Positions 1 through 10,831 of a DNA stretch of 64,000 nt are shown one piece after another. The first letter of the stretch is position 1. Each line of letters opens with the position of its first letter. A program made the position numbers and the translations under genes. The notes under the pieces were generated by a model, which was given only the letters and a program-made list of their open reading frames with translations, ran no database searches and had not been told where the DNA came from. This stretch comes from Prosopocoilus inquinatus (taxonomy: Eukaryota; Arthropoda; Insecta; Coleoptera; Lucanidae): positions 1,984,001 to 2,048,000 of the forward strand of contig JAYKNF010000015.1 in the NCBI GenBank assembly GCA_036172665.1, read 5' to 3'.

Positions 1-1170
1 CAGACCACATCATTCTAGAAAATGTTCCAGATCAGCTACAAACGAAGACGTCTTTCATCATTTACTCTATACATCTGATCCCTTTATAACAAGCATTAGA
101 AAGCAATCTTCACATAGAAACACATAGATATCGATGATGAAGCATTAGCTTTACTGGGAGATTAAAATTATTCCTCATTTGCCATAAAACTCATAACCTT
201 TTTTCATTATATTTTAGTGCACATTGTGATTTTTTTTGTGAAAATCATTACTATAATTATTATATTATTATTTGATATTCTTTTGCTTTAGTTTTAATAA
301 GATTTTGCGTCTCCTGTTCACGGCAGTTGCCAATAATTAGGTTTCTGTAAATTTGATAACGATATATCAATAAATAGCTACGTTACAGATTTTTGACCAG
401 CGACACTGCATTTGGCACCATAGTGCGTTGTTGTTAAAACACACTTAAGAAATGGAAACGCAATTTATTTAATTCTTGTGAAAAATAAAACGATGGATGA
501 CGGTGATGTGATTATTTAACTCATCCGCAATTTTAAGGCGCATATTTCGTCCATAATTATAATCGTCGGTTTTATAATTTGAAAATACTTAAAAATGTAA
601 TTACTTACTTGGAGTGAGGGTTACATTGTTTTAATAAATTCAGGCGATTTTAAAATTTTGGTTGATCGGAAGATTTCGTAATCGAATTAATTGAATCTGC
701 AATTTGTAAGATCGATTCTTTTCCAATACTTCGTGAAGATGAATATGAACTCACGTAAACCAAAAGTTTTCAAAATTAATTTCCTTTCGCATACAGATAT
801 TTGCCAAATGGCTATGAGACTTCCGGCAGGTGTTTTTACCTGTTTGCGTTCACGACAGGGTTCATGCACAAGGTTAAACCATTTTAAACACTGACCTATT
901 TTCGTGTCATCGTTCAAACAGGCAGCCGTGTGCGCTCTCTCTTAAATACCTACACTCCTTTTAGTTATGCCAGCAGTTCTGAAACGGTTTGGCAAAAATC
1001 TGCCAATGTATTTTTCTCGAAAATTATTAACTTTCTGTAAAGGACATATGAGTTCAATCGTTGCCACTTATGGTGATGTATTACAGATTTAAATATTTGC
1101 ACACAGTTAAACAGCCTGTACGTTAACGGTTAACATTTATATTTTTGTAACTAGATATAGTTCCTCTCCA
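1..1170. other. AT-rich stretch, no gene seen
   Basis: No open frame here resembles a known protein. The two longest frames, near 690-915, overlap on opposite strands and show no domain motif. There is no clear inverted or tandem repeat. It may be unique host DNA or a very old transposon remnant. Confidence 0.5.
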
Positions 1171-1184
1171 ATCGTGCCTTGAAT

Positions 1185-1411
1185 AAAGACAAATCACTGA
1201 CAGACAGTAGTTGCCTTCTTCTTGATCACAAGAGAAGTGACTGTGTGATGCCTATCGCTACCTTTTATACTAATTCGTTCGGCTCCAATGAAGCGTGCTC
1301 TCTAAAGCGAGCGTCTCACCGGATTGTATCAACGTCCGTGTTGCTTGACTTGGTTGACGCAATCCGCCATCCAGAAGACGACAGCACAGCTGCCGAAATA
1401 CGTATCTAGTT
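1185..1411. mobile_element. Penelope-like element fragment, family P4 (terminal region)
   Basis: Positions about 1205-1330 match the plus strand at 42690-42810, which is the antisense strand of PLE family P4. Positions 1371-1409 match the sense 3' end of the same family and keep the peptide end AAEIRI followed by a TAG stop. The opposite orientation of the two parts is typical of rearranged PLE ends. The ribozyme core present in the other P4 copy is broken here (CAGAAGA instead of CUGAAGA). The fragment abuts the truncated 5' LTR of the downstream gypsy element, so it probably inserted there. Confidence 0.65.
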
Positions 1412-1447
1412 TTTAAACAAACTTTTTGTGGTTAGCAGGTTAAATCC

Positions 1448-1503
1448 AATTTCATGGTTCAAATAGTTCAATTTCTATCATAAATAAACGTCTAAGCTTA
1501 TCA
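1448..1503 (+). repeat. 5' LTR remnant of gypsy element
   Basis: The last about 55 bp align with the end of the 3' LTR at 6732-6786, including the shared block AAATAAACGTCTAA and the terminal TCA. The leader GTGGCGGCGAGG follows directly and is a plausible primer-binding region. The upstream part of the LTR is absent, replaced by the PLE fragment. Confidence 0.65.
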
Positions 1504-1606
1504 GTGGCGGCGAGGATTAAGAAACAGCGATAATATTTTGAAGTAATGATCATCGTCATGGCCGAAATTTCGAAGAAATTTGTCATCTGCAGCTATGTGA
1601 AGTGAA

Positions 1607-2330
1607 ATGCATTCTTCCGTAAAACTCAGTATTGCTACATTTCACGGATTTGACTCTAACTCAGATCAATGGGAACTGTTTTTAAAGTGCCTAAATCATC
1701 ATTTTGACGCTCATGGGGTACGGGATGACTCCCAAGAACGTTCATATTTTTTGTCTTGGGTAAGCCGTTTTATTTATGAAAAGCTGCAGAAACTATTTGG
1801 TACCACAGATTTTAAGCCGTTCACTTTTGTGGAATTGACAGAAGTTATCTATGCACTTCCGGAAATCTACTCATCTTATCGGTGCTCATAGAAAATTCTC
1901 CCAATGTCGAATGAAACGTAACCAAACACGTAACGAGTAACGATTGGATCGCGGAACTTCGAGGCTTGGCTACAAATTGTCATTTTTTTGCAAGAAGGAA
2001 GGTTGTAGACAACTCTACGTTGATGAACTCTTATGTGATATGGTTTTAATTTATTCACCGCATCCTGGTCTTCGATGTTCTTTGGTTACTTAAGAGGACC
2101 CTTCTCTAGAAACTGTAGCCAAAGCTGCTTTGCTTTTTGAAACGTCTAAGGCAATTAACGAGGCCATGGCGGGTCATTCTTCGAAAGTTGAGTCAGTAAG
2201 AAAGTATCCAACGTCAAGTCGTGTCCCGGCTGTAATTCAAAACATGACCGGTATCAGTGCCTCTTATCTTAAAACTGTATGTAATGCCTGCAATAAAAAG
2301 GGATACATTGTCCAAAGTTAGTATGTGGGA
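1607..2330 (+). pseudogene. Gypsy gag remnant with zinc-knuckle trace
   Basis: The first 94 codons (1607-1891) resemble the N-terminal capsid region of gypsy Gag: a short hydrophobic-aromatic start (FHGFDSNSDQWELF), a central L-W-V segment, and a region near residues 60-85 rich in Phe/Glu. After stops, a second frame (2130-2321) ends with the cysteine pattern CNACNKKGYI, which looks like the first half of a CCHC knuckle. Gag packages the RNA in the particle; this copy cannot make a full protein. The assignment rests on pattern and position. Confidence 0.6.
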
Positions 2331-2784
2331 AGTTGCCTCATGATATCGGACGGATTCGACATTTTTCGTCTCAGGACTACATCACTCGTCCAAGTTGAAG
2401 CTCCATTTAAAATCATCAGAATAGTTGCGTTGTTATGGCAACGGCACCGACTGTGCATCCGCCGTGGATCGCAACCAATCGAAATCGAAACAGTTTAATC
2501 TGACGTCACAAGAGACCGCACGGACACCCCCACCAGCGTGACCTGGCATTCGGCTTTATGCATGTAAATCCAAGCTTATGAGATAACTTCTCATATATTA
2601 ACTTTGTTCATTGTCAATGTTTGTATGTCCATGAATCGTACTGAGCAATACAGTACAGATAAACGTTAACATTCTCTCAAACGTAAGAATGTTTCACATG
2701 AAACTCTTGAATTAGCGCAACATATGGAAATTGAAGATCAACAGGATCGTCGTATGGTAAATTTGTTTTGTAAATAACCATCCA

Positions 2785-3207
2785 ATAACATTTTTGTTGG
2801 ATACAGGTGGTACCTGCGGTATAGTTGGAATAGAAGGCTACGCCGCCATTGGATCTCTAAAACTAAAGTCAGCCAGTATCTGTCTATGCGCTTACGGAGC
2901 TACTAACATTCCGGTTAAGTGTTGAATCATGGTAGATATCATATTATGTAACATGAGCAGATTACTCAGACTTCTGGTAACCAACACATCCGGAGCGAAT
3001 CTTCATGGCGCACAATGGTTCTACGCTTTCGGATTCAGAGTTACTCAAGGCAATGCAGTGCCTCCTGAAATTGTGAATATGGCAGAACCAGTACAAACCC
3101 CTGAAATCCAAGCATGTTTTTCGAAAATTGATGCATTGTGCGATAAGTATAAAAGCGTTTTCTGTTCTGTACATAGAAATTGTAAAAATTTTAAAGCTCA
3201 TTTATAA
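2785..3207 (+). pseudogene. Gypsy aspartic protease and linker remnant
   Basis: The frame near 2788-2925 reads FLLDTGGTCG, matching the retroviral-type aspartic protease active site (D-T/S-G), followed by a hydrophobic strand and IPVKC. A further frame to 3207 contains the linker that normally precedes RT in gypsy Pol (ending PEIQACFSKIDALCDKY and similar). The frame is broken between the two parts. The protease would cut Gag-Pol in an intact element. Confidence 0.6.
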
Positions 3208-3399
3208 CAAGCGTTCATTTCGAAATCCGGTAGCATTACCTGTGAAAATCTTTTGTTTCGAAAAACGTTTGTCGCAGTTTTCGCAGTGTTAAAATCAGAC
3301 ATAACCCAACTTTTAAATCTCATCATAATATAAATCATATCAAAAAGAATGTAAATTACAAATGTATTTTTTATATGATGTGTTGTAATGTCGCTATAT

Positions 3400-3905
3400 A
3401 AAATCAGCGGGCAGCAATTCTTGCACCAATGTCATGCGGCAAAGATAGAGCTTTGCATCTTCAGGTAATAATTTGTGGCACCTTCCAACAGAAAGCTCAA
3501 ACTAGTCAAATTAATTGTGATAACGAGCGAGTAGACATGTAAAGAGCATTTTCCACTGTACTTTCCATCACCTTAGCAGTACGTTTTCATAGTTGATTGT
3601 TCTTCGGAAGATCTTCCAGTTTGTTGAAACATCTGTAGCAATGCAGATTTTCTTCAAATATTTTAGTCAACAATACAGCGGTAAATTCAGTTCTAAACTC
3701 TAAACGCCAAACATAGTTTTGTAATGCAACATAAAGTCAATAACATCGTAAATGAGTCCTGAAAAGAAATTATTTTTGCAATTAAACCAATAAATAACGT
3801 AAATAAAACGAACACCTTACTCGACGGTTGACAGAAGGCATGACACTAGTGACAGTACTGTTATGGTAAAGTTAAACTACAACATGCGCTTAAAAATATC
3901 TTTCG
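3400..3905 (-). repeat. Dispersed repeat R, copy 1, inserted in gypsy pol
   Basis: This segment is the reverse complement of 46090-46640 over most of its length, with local identity high enough to follow by eye. It includes the block ending CCTGAAGATGCAAAGCTCT in the antisense direction. Parts recur at 18140-18330 and 19190-19530. It separates the protease from the RT of the gypsy element. Its end structure (CTGAAGA followed by a 6-bp stem GCAAAG/CTTTGC) recalls PLE hammerheads, but the GAAA box is absent, so the family is not assigned. Confidence 0.65.
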
Positions 3906-3909
3906 TTTG

Positions 3910-4257
3910 CAACGCCAATGCTACCGGAAAACGAAGTGAACACTTGTTATTTACATTCAGGAGCCAGGCTAAAGTTTTTTAAATCACGTCCAGTCTTATT
4001 TGCTCAAAAGGAAGCAGTTAAATGTGAACTCAATTGTTTAACCGAAGCTAAAATTATCAAGCCACTACAGATTAGTGAATGGGCTGCGCCCATTGTCGTC
4101 GTACCGAAACCCAATGGCGCAGTTCGTATTTGTGGTAATTTCAAAGTCAGAATAAATCCGTAACTCGATATTGAGCAGTATCCACTGCCGCATCCTGAAG
4201 AACTTTTCCAGAAATTACAGAATGGGTGTCAGTTTTCGAAAATTGACTTATCGGATG
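3910..4257 (+). pseudogene. Gypsy reverse transcriptase, 5' part
   Basis: The frame includes the pre-RT and RT fingers motifs: RPVLFAQKEAV, then IKPLQISEWAAPIVVVPKPN, then RICGNFKVRINP, followed after a stop by YPLPHPEELFQKL and FSKIDLSD. These match the gypsy RT start (W.sPiV.V.K.dG..R.C.Dyr..N). The reading is cut after KIDLSD by the TA element and resumes at 5545. Confidence 0.85.
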
Positions 4258-4259
4258 TA

Positions 4260-5542
4260 CTGTGGCTTGCAAAAAAATCGCGTACACTTGCTTTTCGTTG
4301 TATTAAGTTGGTCTTGAGATTTAATTTGTCAGTGTCAAACAATTTGATTTCAAACTGACAGAAAACGAGTAAGTTAGAAGACGAAGAGTTTTTCTCGGTA
4401 GTAGCGAATGATTATAGCTTAAATAAAAATACTGTAATTCACCAATAATATGTGGGAAGAAGAAATATTTGCAAATAGAAGAGATGGTTGGAGATAGATG
4501 TCCAAAAATATCGATTCACAACTGGGATAATGTCCTGAATTAAGAGAAATCCAATATAAACTGCAAGGGATTCCATGTTTTAACAAATTTTCCAATACTC
4601 TTGTCACCAACTTTGAAGAGTCTTGTCAAGTGTTAAAAAATTATATTAATAGCAGAACATAAGCAATCGACAATTGTATTTCGATTACATTATATTTACG
4701 GGTCGTTAAATATTTGAAATAGGGTGATATTTATTTAACAAATCATTCGTCCAGGTAAAATAGTTATCATTTCAATCTCACTTCTTAACATGTACTGTGG
4801 CTTGCAAAAAAAACGCATACACCTGTTTTTCGTTGTATTAAGTTGGTTTTGAGATTTAATTTGTCAGTGTCAAACAATTGAAATTCAGACTGACAGAAAA
4901 CGAGTAACTTAGAAGACGAATAGTGATTCACAGTAGTAGCGAATGATTATAGCTTAAATAAAAATACTATGATGCACAAATATGTGGGAAGAGGAAAAAT
5001 TTGTAAATGGAAAAGATGGTTGGAGTAGATGTCCAAAAATGTCCGAAAAAATACATTATAAACCGCAAGGGATTCCATGTTATTAAATTTTTCTACATTC
5101 TTGTCACCAACACGTCGAAAATTACGAATTGAGCCTTGATGAGTCTTCACAAGTGTTAAAAAAATTATGTGAAGACAGCAATCAACAATTGTATTTCGAT
5201 TAAATTACAAAACATTTATAGGCCGTTAAATGTTTGGAATGTCGTGATATTTATTGAATAGCTACTGTCTGACTCATATCAGGTAAAATAGTATTAATTT
5301 CAACGGCCGTTCGTAACCTGTATGTTTCGAAACATGACAAATTCTCAAAATACCAATTTACAAAGCAAAAAATATGTGAAAACTCAGCTACTTGATTTTG
5401 AAGGTGCACGCGATTTTTTTGCAAGCAAGTGTACGTTTGGAAACATGACAAAATTTTCAAAATACCCATTTCAAAGCAAAAAATAGGTAAAAACTCGGCT
5501 ACTTGATTTTGAAGGTGTACGCGATTTTATTGCAAGCAAGTG
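4260..5542. mobile_element. TA-flanked TIR element with internal duplications
   Basis: The left end reads CTGTGGCTTGCAAAAAAATC and the right end is its imperfect inverse (GATTTTATTGCAAGCAAG). TA sits at both outer borders (4258-4259 and 5543-5544), and removing the element restores the gypsy RT frame. This is the insertion signature of the IS630/Tc1/mariner superfamily. Inside, a block of about 535 bp is present twice in tandem (from 4258 and 4794), and the right-hand 110 bp is also duplicated (5327-5437 and 5438-5542). No transposase frame is visible, so it is non-autonomous. Confidence 0.75.
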
Positions 5543-5544
5543 TA

Positions 5545-6190
5545 TATTTACAGTTAGAGTTAGATGACGAATCAAAAAAGTTAGCTGTAAAAGTTTTAAT
5601 TACACCTAATTAAAACTTTTACAGCTAACTTTTTTGATTCGTCATCTAACTCTAACTGTAAATACGCAATACGAATTATTTCAGTACCAACGCCTCGCTT
5701 TCGGCTTTGCAAGTGTACGAGCCATTTTTCAAAGATTTTTCGAGTAGATTACTGCAGGTCTTAATGGTCGTGTTAATTATTTAGATGGTATTATGAAAAC
5801 TGGTTGTTCGGAGAAAGAACGCTTACGTACACTCGAAGAGCTGCTGAAACATTTAGACAAACATGGTCTTTCCTGTAATCGTAAAAATGTGAATTTTTTG
5901 AAGATGAAGTAGAATATTCAGGAAACATAGCATTTACATGTAGGATAAGTTCATCCGAATTCAGTATCAAAGCTGTCCGTGAACTGCCACAGCCGAAGGA
6001 TTTGGTTCAGTTGCAGTCATTTTTAGGTAAACTTAATTATCATCATAAGTACATTCCAAAGTTCGCGGAATTGGCTGGTCCTCTGAATATTTTACGAAAA
6101 AAGAATACTTTTTTCAAGTAGGGAACAGCTCAGCAAAACGCTTTCTCTGCACTTATGAATGCACTTTGAGTTACTACATTGACGTCAGCC
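5545..6190 (+). pseudogene. Gypsy reverse transcriptase, 3' part, and RNase H start
   Basis: After the TA element, the frame continues YLQLELDDES and KLAVKVLITP. After the inverted insert it reads LFQYQRLAFGFASVRAIFQR (RT motif B region), then NYLDGI, where the usual YxDD metal-binding site is altered to YLDG. It goes on LEELLKHLDKHGLS, and the connection ends with QQNAFSALMNAL at the RNase H start. Several stops and frameshifts are present. The polymerase active site looks lost. Confidence 0.8.
5546..5663. repeat. Perfect hairpin, 57-bp arms, 4-nt spacer, in gypsy RT
   Basis: Positions 5546-5602 and 5607-5663 are exact reverse complements separated by CACC. The left arm is the normal RT coding sequence directly after the TA-element insertion; the right arm is an extra inverted copy that breaks the frame before QYELFQYQRLAF resumes. 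Confidence 0.95.
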
Positions 6191-6219
6191 TCGGACTCAA
6201 CTGTCTAGTTTTTTCGAAA

Positions 6220-6610
6220 AAGCGAAAAATGTCAGATTATTTAAAATCCAGAAATAAAATTAGTGATGGCGTTTTTGTGAAAAATTGCTCTCAATATGAT
6301 GACATCGTTGCCAGAAAAGGTTCAATGAAGTATTGCACTGATCTTGGTCTCAAAACACCTGGCAACTGTTACATCGTAAGTAGGCACCAAATCAAAAAAC
6401 GATTTGATCGAATTGTTGAGGACAATTCATTTCCAGATTCTTATGAAGATTTTCTTCTAAATCAGGCCCTGACAAAAGCAATGCAGCAAGCCGTACCGGA
6501 TATGTCAATTTTAGAGCCTCCTGTTTTACCAACTCAAGACCCTTCCTGTGCACCGCTCTAACCGTGTTCGAAAAACAGTTGTCCGCTATCGTCCATGTTA
6601 AAAACAGAAG
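6220..6610 (+). pseudogene. Gypsy integrase C-terminal tail (truncated)
   Basis: The frame 6220-6561 (KMSDYLKSRN to LPTQDPS) followed by a one-base shift into SNRVRKTVVRYRP resembles the low-complexity tail of gypsy integrases, which usually ends in a basic R-S-x-R-x-R/K-P motif near the 3' LTR. It lies 45 bp before the 3' LTR. The catalytic DDE core is not present; a deletion joins the RNase H start to this tail. Assignment is by position and tail motif only. Confidence 0.45.
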
Positions 6611-6653
6611 GGAAGAAATGTTGTGTATTTTGACATACATGTTTTAAAAAGTA

Positions 6654-6786
6654 TGTAAGGTAGTCATGACTTAACACTTGAGTTGTAAACAAATTAATGG
6701 AATGCAATTCTTTCCTTAACATTATAAAAGTTTTTCATGGTTCCAACAGTTTAATTTCTATTTTAAATAAACGTCTAAACTCATCA
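6654..6786 (+). repeat. 3' LTR of gypsy element (133 bp)
   Basis: It begins TGTAAGGTAGTCATGAC and ends in CATCA. The end is shared with 1448-1503. The first about 65 bp recur at 18524-18592 as an isolated remnant, so the unit is a genuine repeat boundary. Confidence 0.7.
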
Positions 6787-7259
6787 ATATGGTTGCCTAT
6801 TCAAGGTCGTTTCAAGACTCATCATTGTGCCTGCCTTAATTTACCGTTGCCATACGTGCATGTGTATTTTCTTTGTTAGAAGTGAGTAATTTTCTGTTTT
6901 TCTTTTATACGCAATTTGACTTATAGTTTCTATTACTTGTTTTGGCTAGAAATTAGGATTGAAATAGTATTCAAGTTCAATATTTAAGGTTAATAAAGTG
7001 GTTATGGACTACAATCTAGTAACAAAACAAAAATAGGACTTATTTTAGCAATTTTAATAATTTTATGTGCGCTATACCAGTGATATGAATTAACTATTTA
7101 TTGTGTGTAACTCAAAATTAGAAATTAGATTTATTGGTCAGACCGTACAGAGTAGTAGAAACTACAAATGCAGGTTTATGACAAGTTAAAAATTACACAC
7201 ATAACAAGACACAAGCATAAGATACAAAACAGTTTACAGTTACAAAGACATACATTTTA
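6787..7259. other. No gene seen
   Basis: AT-rich DNA between the gypsy 3' LTR and the 3' end of the neighbouring non-LTR element. The right part may be 3' untranslated sequence of that element. Confidence 0.4.
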
Positions 7260-9090
7260 AACTTGCTTTTAAAATTTATTGCCCATGAATTCATTTACGC
7301 TATAGAATGCCTTAGATATCAAATACTCTTTAAGTTTGGATTTAAAAAGCTTCTAGTTTAGGGGTATATTACCTTTCCATAAAGCTGTAATCTTGTTAAA
7401 ACATTGAGCACCCATGAAACATCCTTTCTGCCCGACAATTAAACGATTAAAATGTAATATCATATCATCAGCTTGTCTGACATTGTAATCATGATAGTCA
7501 TTATTCTTCTCGTATTGATAATATCTAGCATACATAATCAATTCATAAATGTAAAGGGATATAATAGTCATTATACGATAAAGAACGAACAAACTTCTAC
7601 AACTATGTCGTAAAGGTACAAAGGCCATAGTTCTGAATATTTTTTTCTAAATGCGAAATACATCTAGAATGTCACCTTATATGATTTTTCCAAGTCATTG
7701 CAGAGTCTAATTCGATGCCTAAAAATTTAAAGGATGTAACTGCTTCATTTGATTTGGATTCACAAAAGATAAGAGGCGAAAGGTCAATTTTTGTGTTTTT
7801 CGTTACGAATTGCATCACTCGTGTTTTAGCAACGTTCAGCATCAGACCATTTCTTTCACACCACTTTTTCATTTCACCAATGGCAATACAGCACTGCAAA
7901 AATGCATCATTCAACCCACTTTCAGAGAGTAAAAAGCTGGTATCATCGGCATATATTGACGTTTTCAGTGGTGATACGCAATAGTCAGGCAAATCGTTAA
8001 TAAACCGTGAGAACAGGATGGGGCCGAGAATCGATCCCTGGGGGACACCAACTTTCGTGCCAAGGGCACTGGATTGTGAATTCTTGATATCATACGCTGT
8101 GAACGACCACTAAGAAAAGAGTATATCCATCGGTTAGGGATGCCACGAATACCCATCGCGTCCAATTTGTGGCGCAATAGACCGACGTTAACAGAGTCGA
8201 AAGCTCGGCTCAAATCAAAGAATAGCGCACAAACTTTCTTTTTACAACACATAGTTTATAGCTTGAGGTGCGGCTGAAATAGTTGATTTTCCTCTTCTAA
8301 AACCGTGCTGAGATATGGTAAGCAATTCGTGCCTTTCAATAAAGAGGTTTAAACGCTTAATAAAAATATTTTCAAAAACTTTCCCAAATTGACTTTGCAC
8401 TGCTGTAAGCCTATAAGAGGTAGGATCGTTGGCGTTTCCTTTTTTTTGTAGATCGTCACAATCTTAGAGGATTTCAGTGCCACAGGATATGTTCCTTCTG
8501 CGAACGATTCATTAATGATGTGACAAAGCGGAACAAATATCAAGTCAGTTACTGTCTTTAAAACTATTCCGGGTAAACCATCCAGGCCAGAACTACGTTT
8601 TACATATTTTTCTTTAATAATTTCTTCTACTTCACTGATATCGGTGTGCGAGATGAACATAGAGGCTTCGGTCTTTTGTGCTTGCGACACATCTTCAGTT
8701 GGGTTAAGCTGACTATTAGATAGATTGATAAAGAATTGATTCATAAATTCACATATGTCTGAACTATTTGTAATCACATTATTGGCAGTATCCAGAATTT
8801 CCGTTTCAACCTCTCGCGCATGAAGTCTGTTATGGTTGATAATTTTCCATCCTTCTTGACAAAAATTTTGGCTATTGAGAAGTTTGTTTCTTTATCTAGA
8901 TCCCACATATCATTCGGCATCCTAAATAATTCTTTAATACGGGGTGTGATCCAAGGCGATTATCGATTGTTGGTTGATTTTTTAAATTTCATCAATGGGA
9001 AAACGTTGTTAAACAGGATCATGAATGTATCAAAAAACATATTAAATTTATTGTAGGTTTCTCGTTCTTGATACACCTCAGTTCAAGATT
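7260..9090 (-). mobile_element. Non-LTR retrotransposon remnant (jockey/CR1-like), 5'-truncated
   Basis: Reading down the minus strand from about 9060: a linker of the endonuclease-RT type (DTFMILFNNVFPLMKF, then SPWITPRIKELF), the RT start at 8777-8349 (SSGLDGLPGIVLKTV), SQHGFRRGKST at 8290-8345, LFFDLSRAFDSV at 8250-8180, IYADDTSFLL (catalytic Y-x-D-D) near 7950, FKFLGIELDSAMTWKNHI, then a C-terminal segment (SLYIYELIMYAR) ending near 7260. Stops and frame changes separate these blocks. RT would copy the element RNA at a nicked chromosomal target. Confidence 0.85.
7672..8777 (-). pseudogene. Non-LTR reverse transcriptase, broken in at least three frames
   Basis: Three adjacent open segments (8777-8349, 8252-7965, 7992-7672) together cover RT motifs 1 to 7. 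The catalytic YADD is intact at about 7950. The frames overlap or abut with shifts near 8345 and 7980, so no single protein can be made. Related to jockey/CR1 RTs by SQHGFRRGKST and LSRAFDSV. No endonuclease domain remains upstream. Confidence 0.85.
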
Positions 9091-9099
9091 CCGACCTTA

Positions 9100-9325
9100 T
9101 TAGATCTGTAAAGCGCAGCAAATTTTGTTGATTAAAAAGATACCGAAATGAGTTATTAGAACCTTTCATTAATCAACTACATGATGATGAACTTACAGAA
9201 GGGTTTTTTCAGCAAGACAATGCTACTGCCCACACAGCTCATCAAACAATGACTTTCCTGCAGCAGTTTTTCGATAATCGGATTGTGAATTTTCCTGCAA
9301 GGTCTCCGGACCTCACAATTACCTC
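9100..9325 (+). pseudogene. Tc1-superfamily transposase fragment (catalytic middle)
   Basis: The frame from about 9150 reads LLEPFINQLHDDELTEG, FFQQDNATAHTAH and FPARSPDLT. FQQDNA(T)AH contains the second catalytic aspartate of the DDE/D domain of IS630/Tc1 transposases, and ARSPDLT is the motif that precedes the third acidic residue. The sequence is cut right after that by the palindrome at 9326. Confidence 0.8.
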
Positions 9326-9810
9326 ACATAACATTAAAGTTTAAAGTAGATGCTCAAAGTGCTCTCCTTCAGCGTGAATACATAAGCGTACTCTGCGTTT
9401 CATGTTTTCAAATCCGTTTGCTAAGTGTTCGGGGGTTATGTTAGCACACACATCTGTAATTCCCTCACGAAGTTCTTCGATTGTGTGACGCGTAGTTCTA
9501 AAAACTATGTTTTTCATGTGCGGATAAATGAAGTAATCATTTATCCGCACATGTGACGCGTAGTTCTAAAAACTATGTTTTTCATATGCGGATAAATGAA
9601 ATAATCATTTATCCGCACATGAAAAACATAGTTTTTAGAACTACGCGTCACACAATCGAAGAACTTCGTGCGGGCATTACAGATGTGTGTGCTAACATAA
9701 CCCCCGAACACTTAGCAAACGGATTTGAAAACATGAAACGCAGAGTACGCTTATGTATTCACGCTGAAGGAGAGCACCTTGAGCATCTGCTTTAAACTTT
9801 AATGTTATGT
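9326..9810. repeat. Large imperfect palindrome of transposase C-terminal sequence
   Basis: The arms at 9326-9600 and 9600-9810 are reverse complements, with an extra internal copy of about 68 bp on the left side (two successive short palindromes GATAAATGA-x-TCATTTATC at 9526-9552 and 9589-9616). Both arms encode the same C-terminal transposase segment on opposite strands (RHTIEELR, ITPEHLANGF, CIHAEGEH.EHLL), which is the usual end of Tc1-superfamily proteins. The arms differ at only a few sites. Confidence 0.85.
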
Positions 9811-10831
9811 TTTTATTTGATGTTATGATTAGTACTGACAGTTAATGACAACTGTTTTCTCTAGAATTGTGTCGCCAACTTCATAAAAAAATCACAGCTT
9901 ACTTTAATGAGGAATTCAATTGAAGGCACGGTACTTCGCAGATGCAATTCGTAAACAGATTGTCGATGCATGTAACAGTGTTGTTATGGAAACGTGTCCT
10001 GGTAATGATTTTTAAAACTAGATTATATCCCAACATGAGGTTAATTAAATGTCTAGATTTTTTGGATGGAAGCAAAGATTTGACATTGAAATTCCCACAA
10101 ATTAAGAGGAATCCTTGCGAAGGTACCCCTCTCGGGTTGGTATTTTACTTGCTTGTTAATCCCCAACACTACGACATTTAAGGGGAAATGTTTCGAATTT
10201 TATTATTGGTTGGCCTTGGCTGTAGGTGCGCTCCAAACATTTCATTGGTTACCCTTTAGCATGTTGTTGCATTGTCTTTCGGCGTCGTCGGCTTCTAACG
10301 AAATTTAAATTTTTGAAGCAGAAATAAGCTCCACATACAAATAATCTTCGGCAGTATCAGCATGTTTACAATATTTTTACAATTACAAATATCTACTGTA
10401 AATAATGTGGGGGCAGCAGGCTGGCCGTTCGATGAAATCCGAATCGCTCATGACGATTCGAGAGGCCACTGAGGCGCGTTCAGAAACTGCATTGCGATTG
10501 CACCTTGGGCGTTTAAAATGGAAAGCAAAACTCGCAAAATAATTTATATGAGAGAGAAAGTATATTACCCTGAGCGCGCTCTTTCTTATTCCTGAACGGG
10601 CCCCTGCACACGATAATTCACGATCCTTGGGAGGGAATTTTAAAATAATAATGATGAAGACAACTCGTTTAAGATGAGATGAACAGTTTTAATAAATTAA
10701 TATAGTCAAACTTTATTATAGAATTTAATTAAATTTTTATTTTTATATGCGTCATTTATGTGTGAATTAGAATAAAGAATGTTTAATATATTTTGTAGGA
10801 AAATGTTCACGAATTCCAACTCTAAAGTACA
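9811..10831. other. No gene seen
   Basis: Mixed composition with two CCAAT-like boxes near 10210-10250 (ATTGGTTGG and CATTGGTTA) and a GC-richer patch at 10405-10520. An open frame at 9942-10181 shows no recognisable motif. It could hold host regulatory DNA, but nothing decides this. Confidence 0.35.

Larger units (their letters stand above)
1448..6786 (+). mobile_element. Ty3/gypsy-type LTR retrotransposon, decayed and nested
   Basis: Gag, aspartic protease, reverse transcriptase and an integrase-like tail occur in the standard gypsy order on the plus strand. They are bounded by a 5' LTR remnant (1448-1503) and a 3' LTR (6654-6786) sharing the same last 55 bp. All frames carry stops or frameshifts and most of RNase H and integrase is missing, so the copy is dead. 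It was later hit by a dispersed repeat (3400-3905) and a TA-flanked element (4260-5542). No envelope gene is seen. Confidence 0.85.

Noticed and set aside
1371..1411. Hammerhead at the P4 fragment end
   Set aside because: CUGAAGA is CAGAAGA here and the 5' stem I partner is missing; not listed as a functional ribozyme.
1607..6610. Endogenous retrovirus with envelope
   Set aside because: No envelope frame lies between the integrase tail and the 3' LTR; an ordinary gypsy relic explains the data.
9942..10181. 79-codon open frame
   Set aside because: No motif, no neighbouring support; likely chance.
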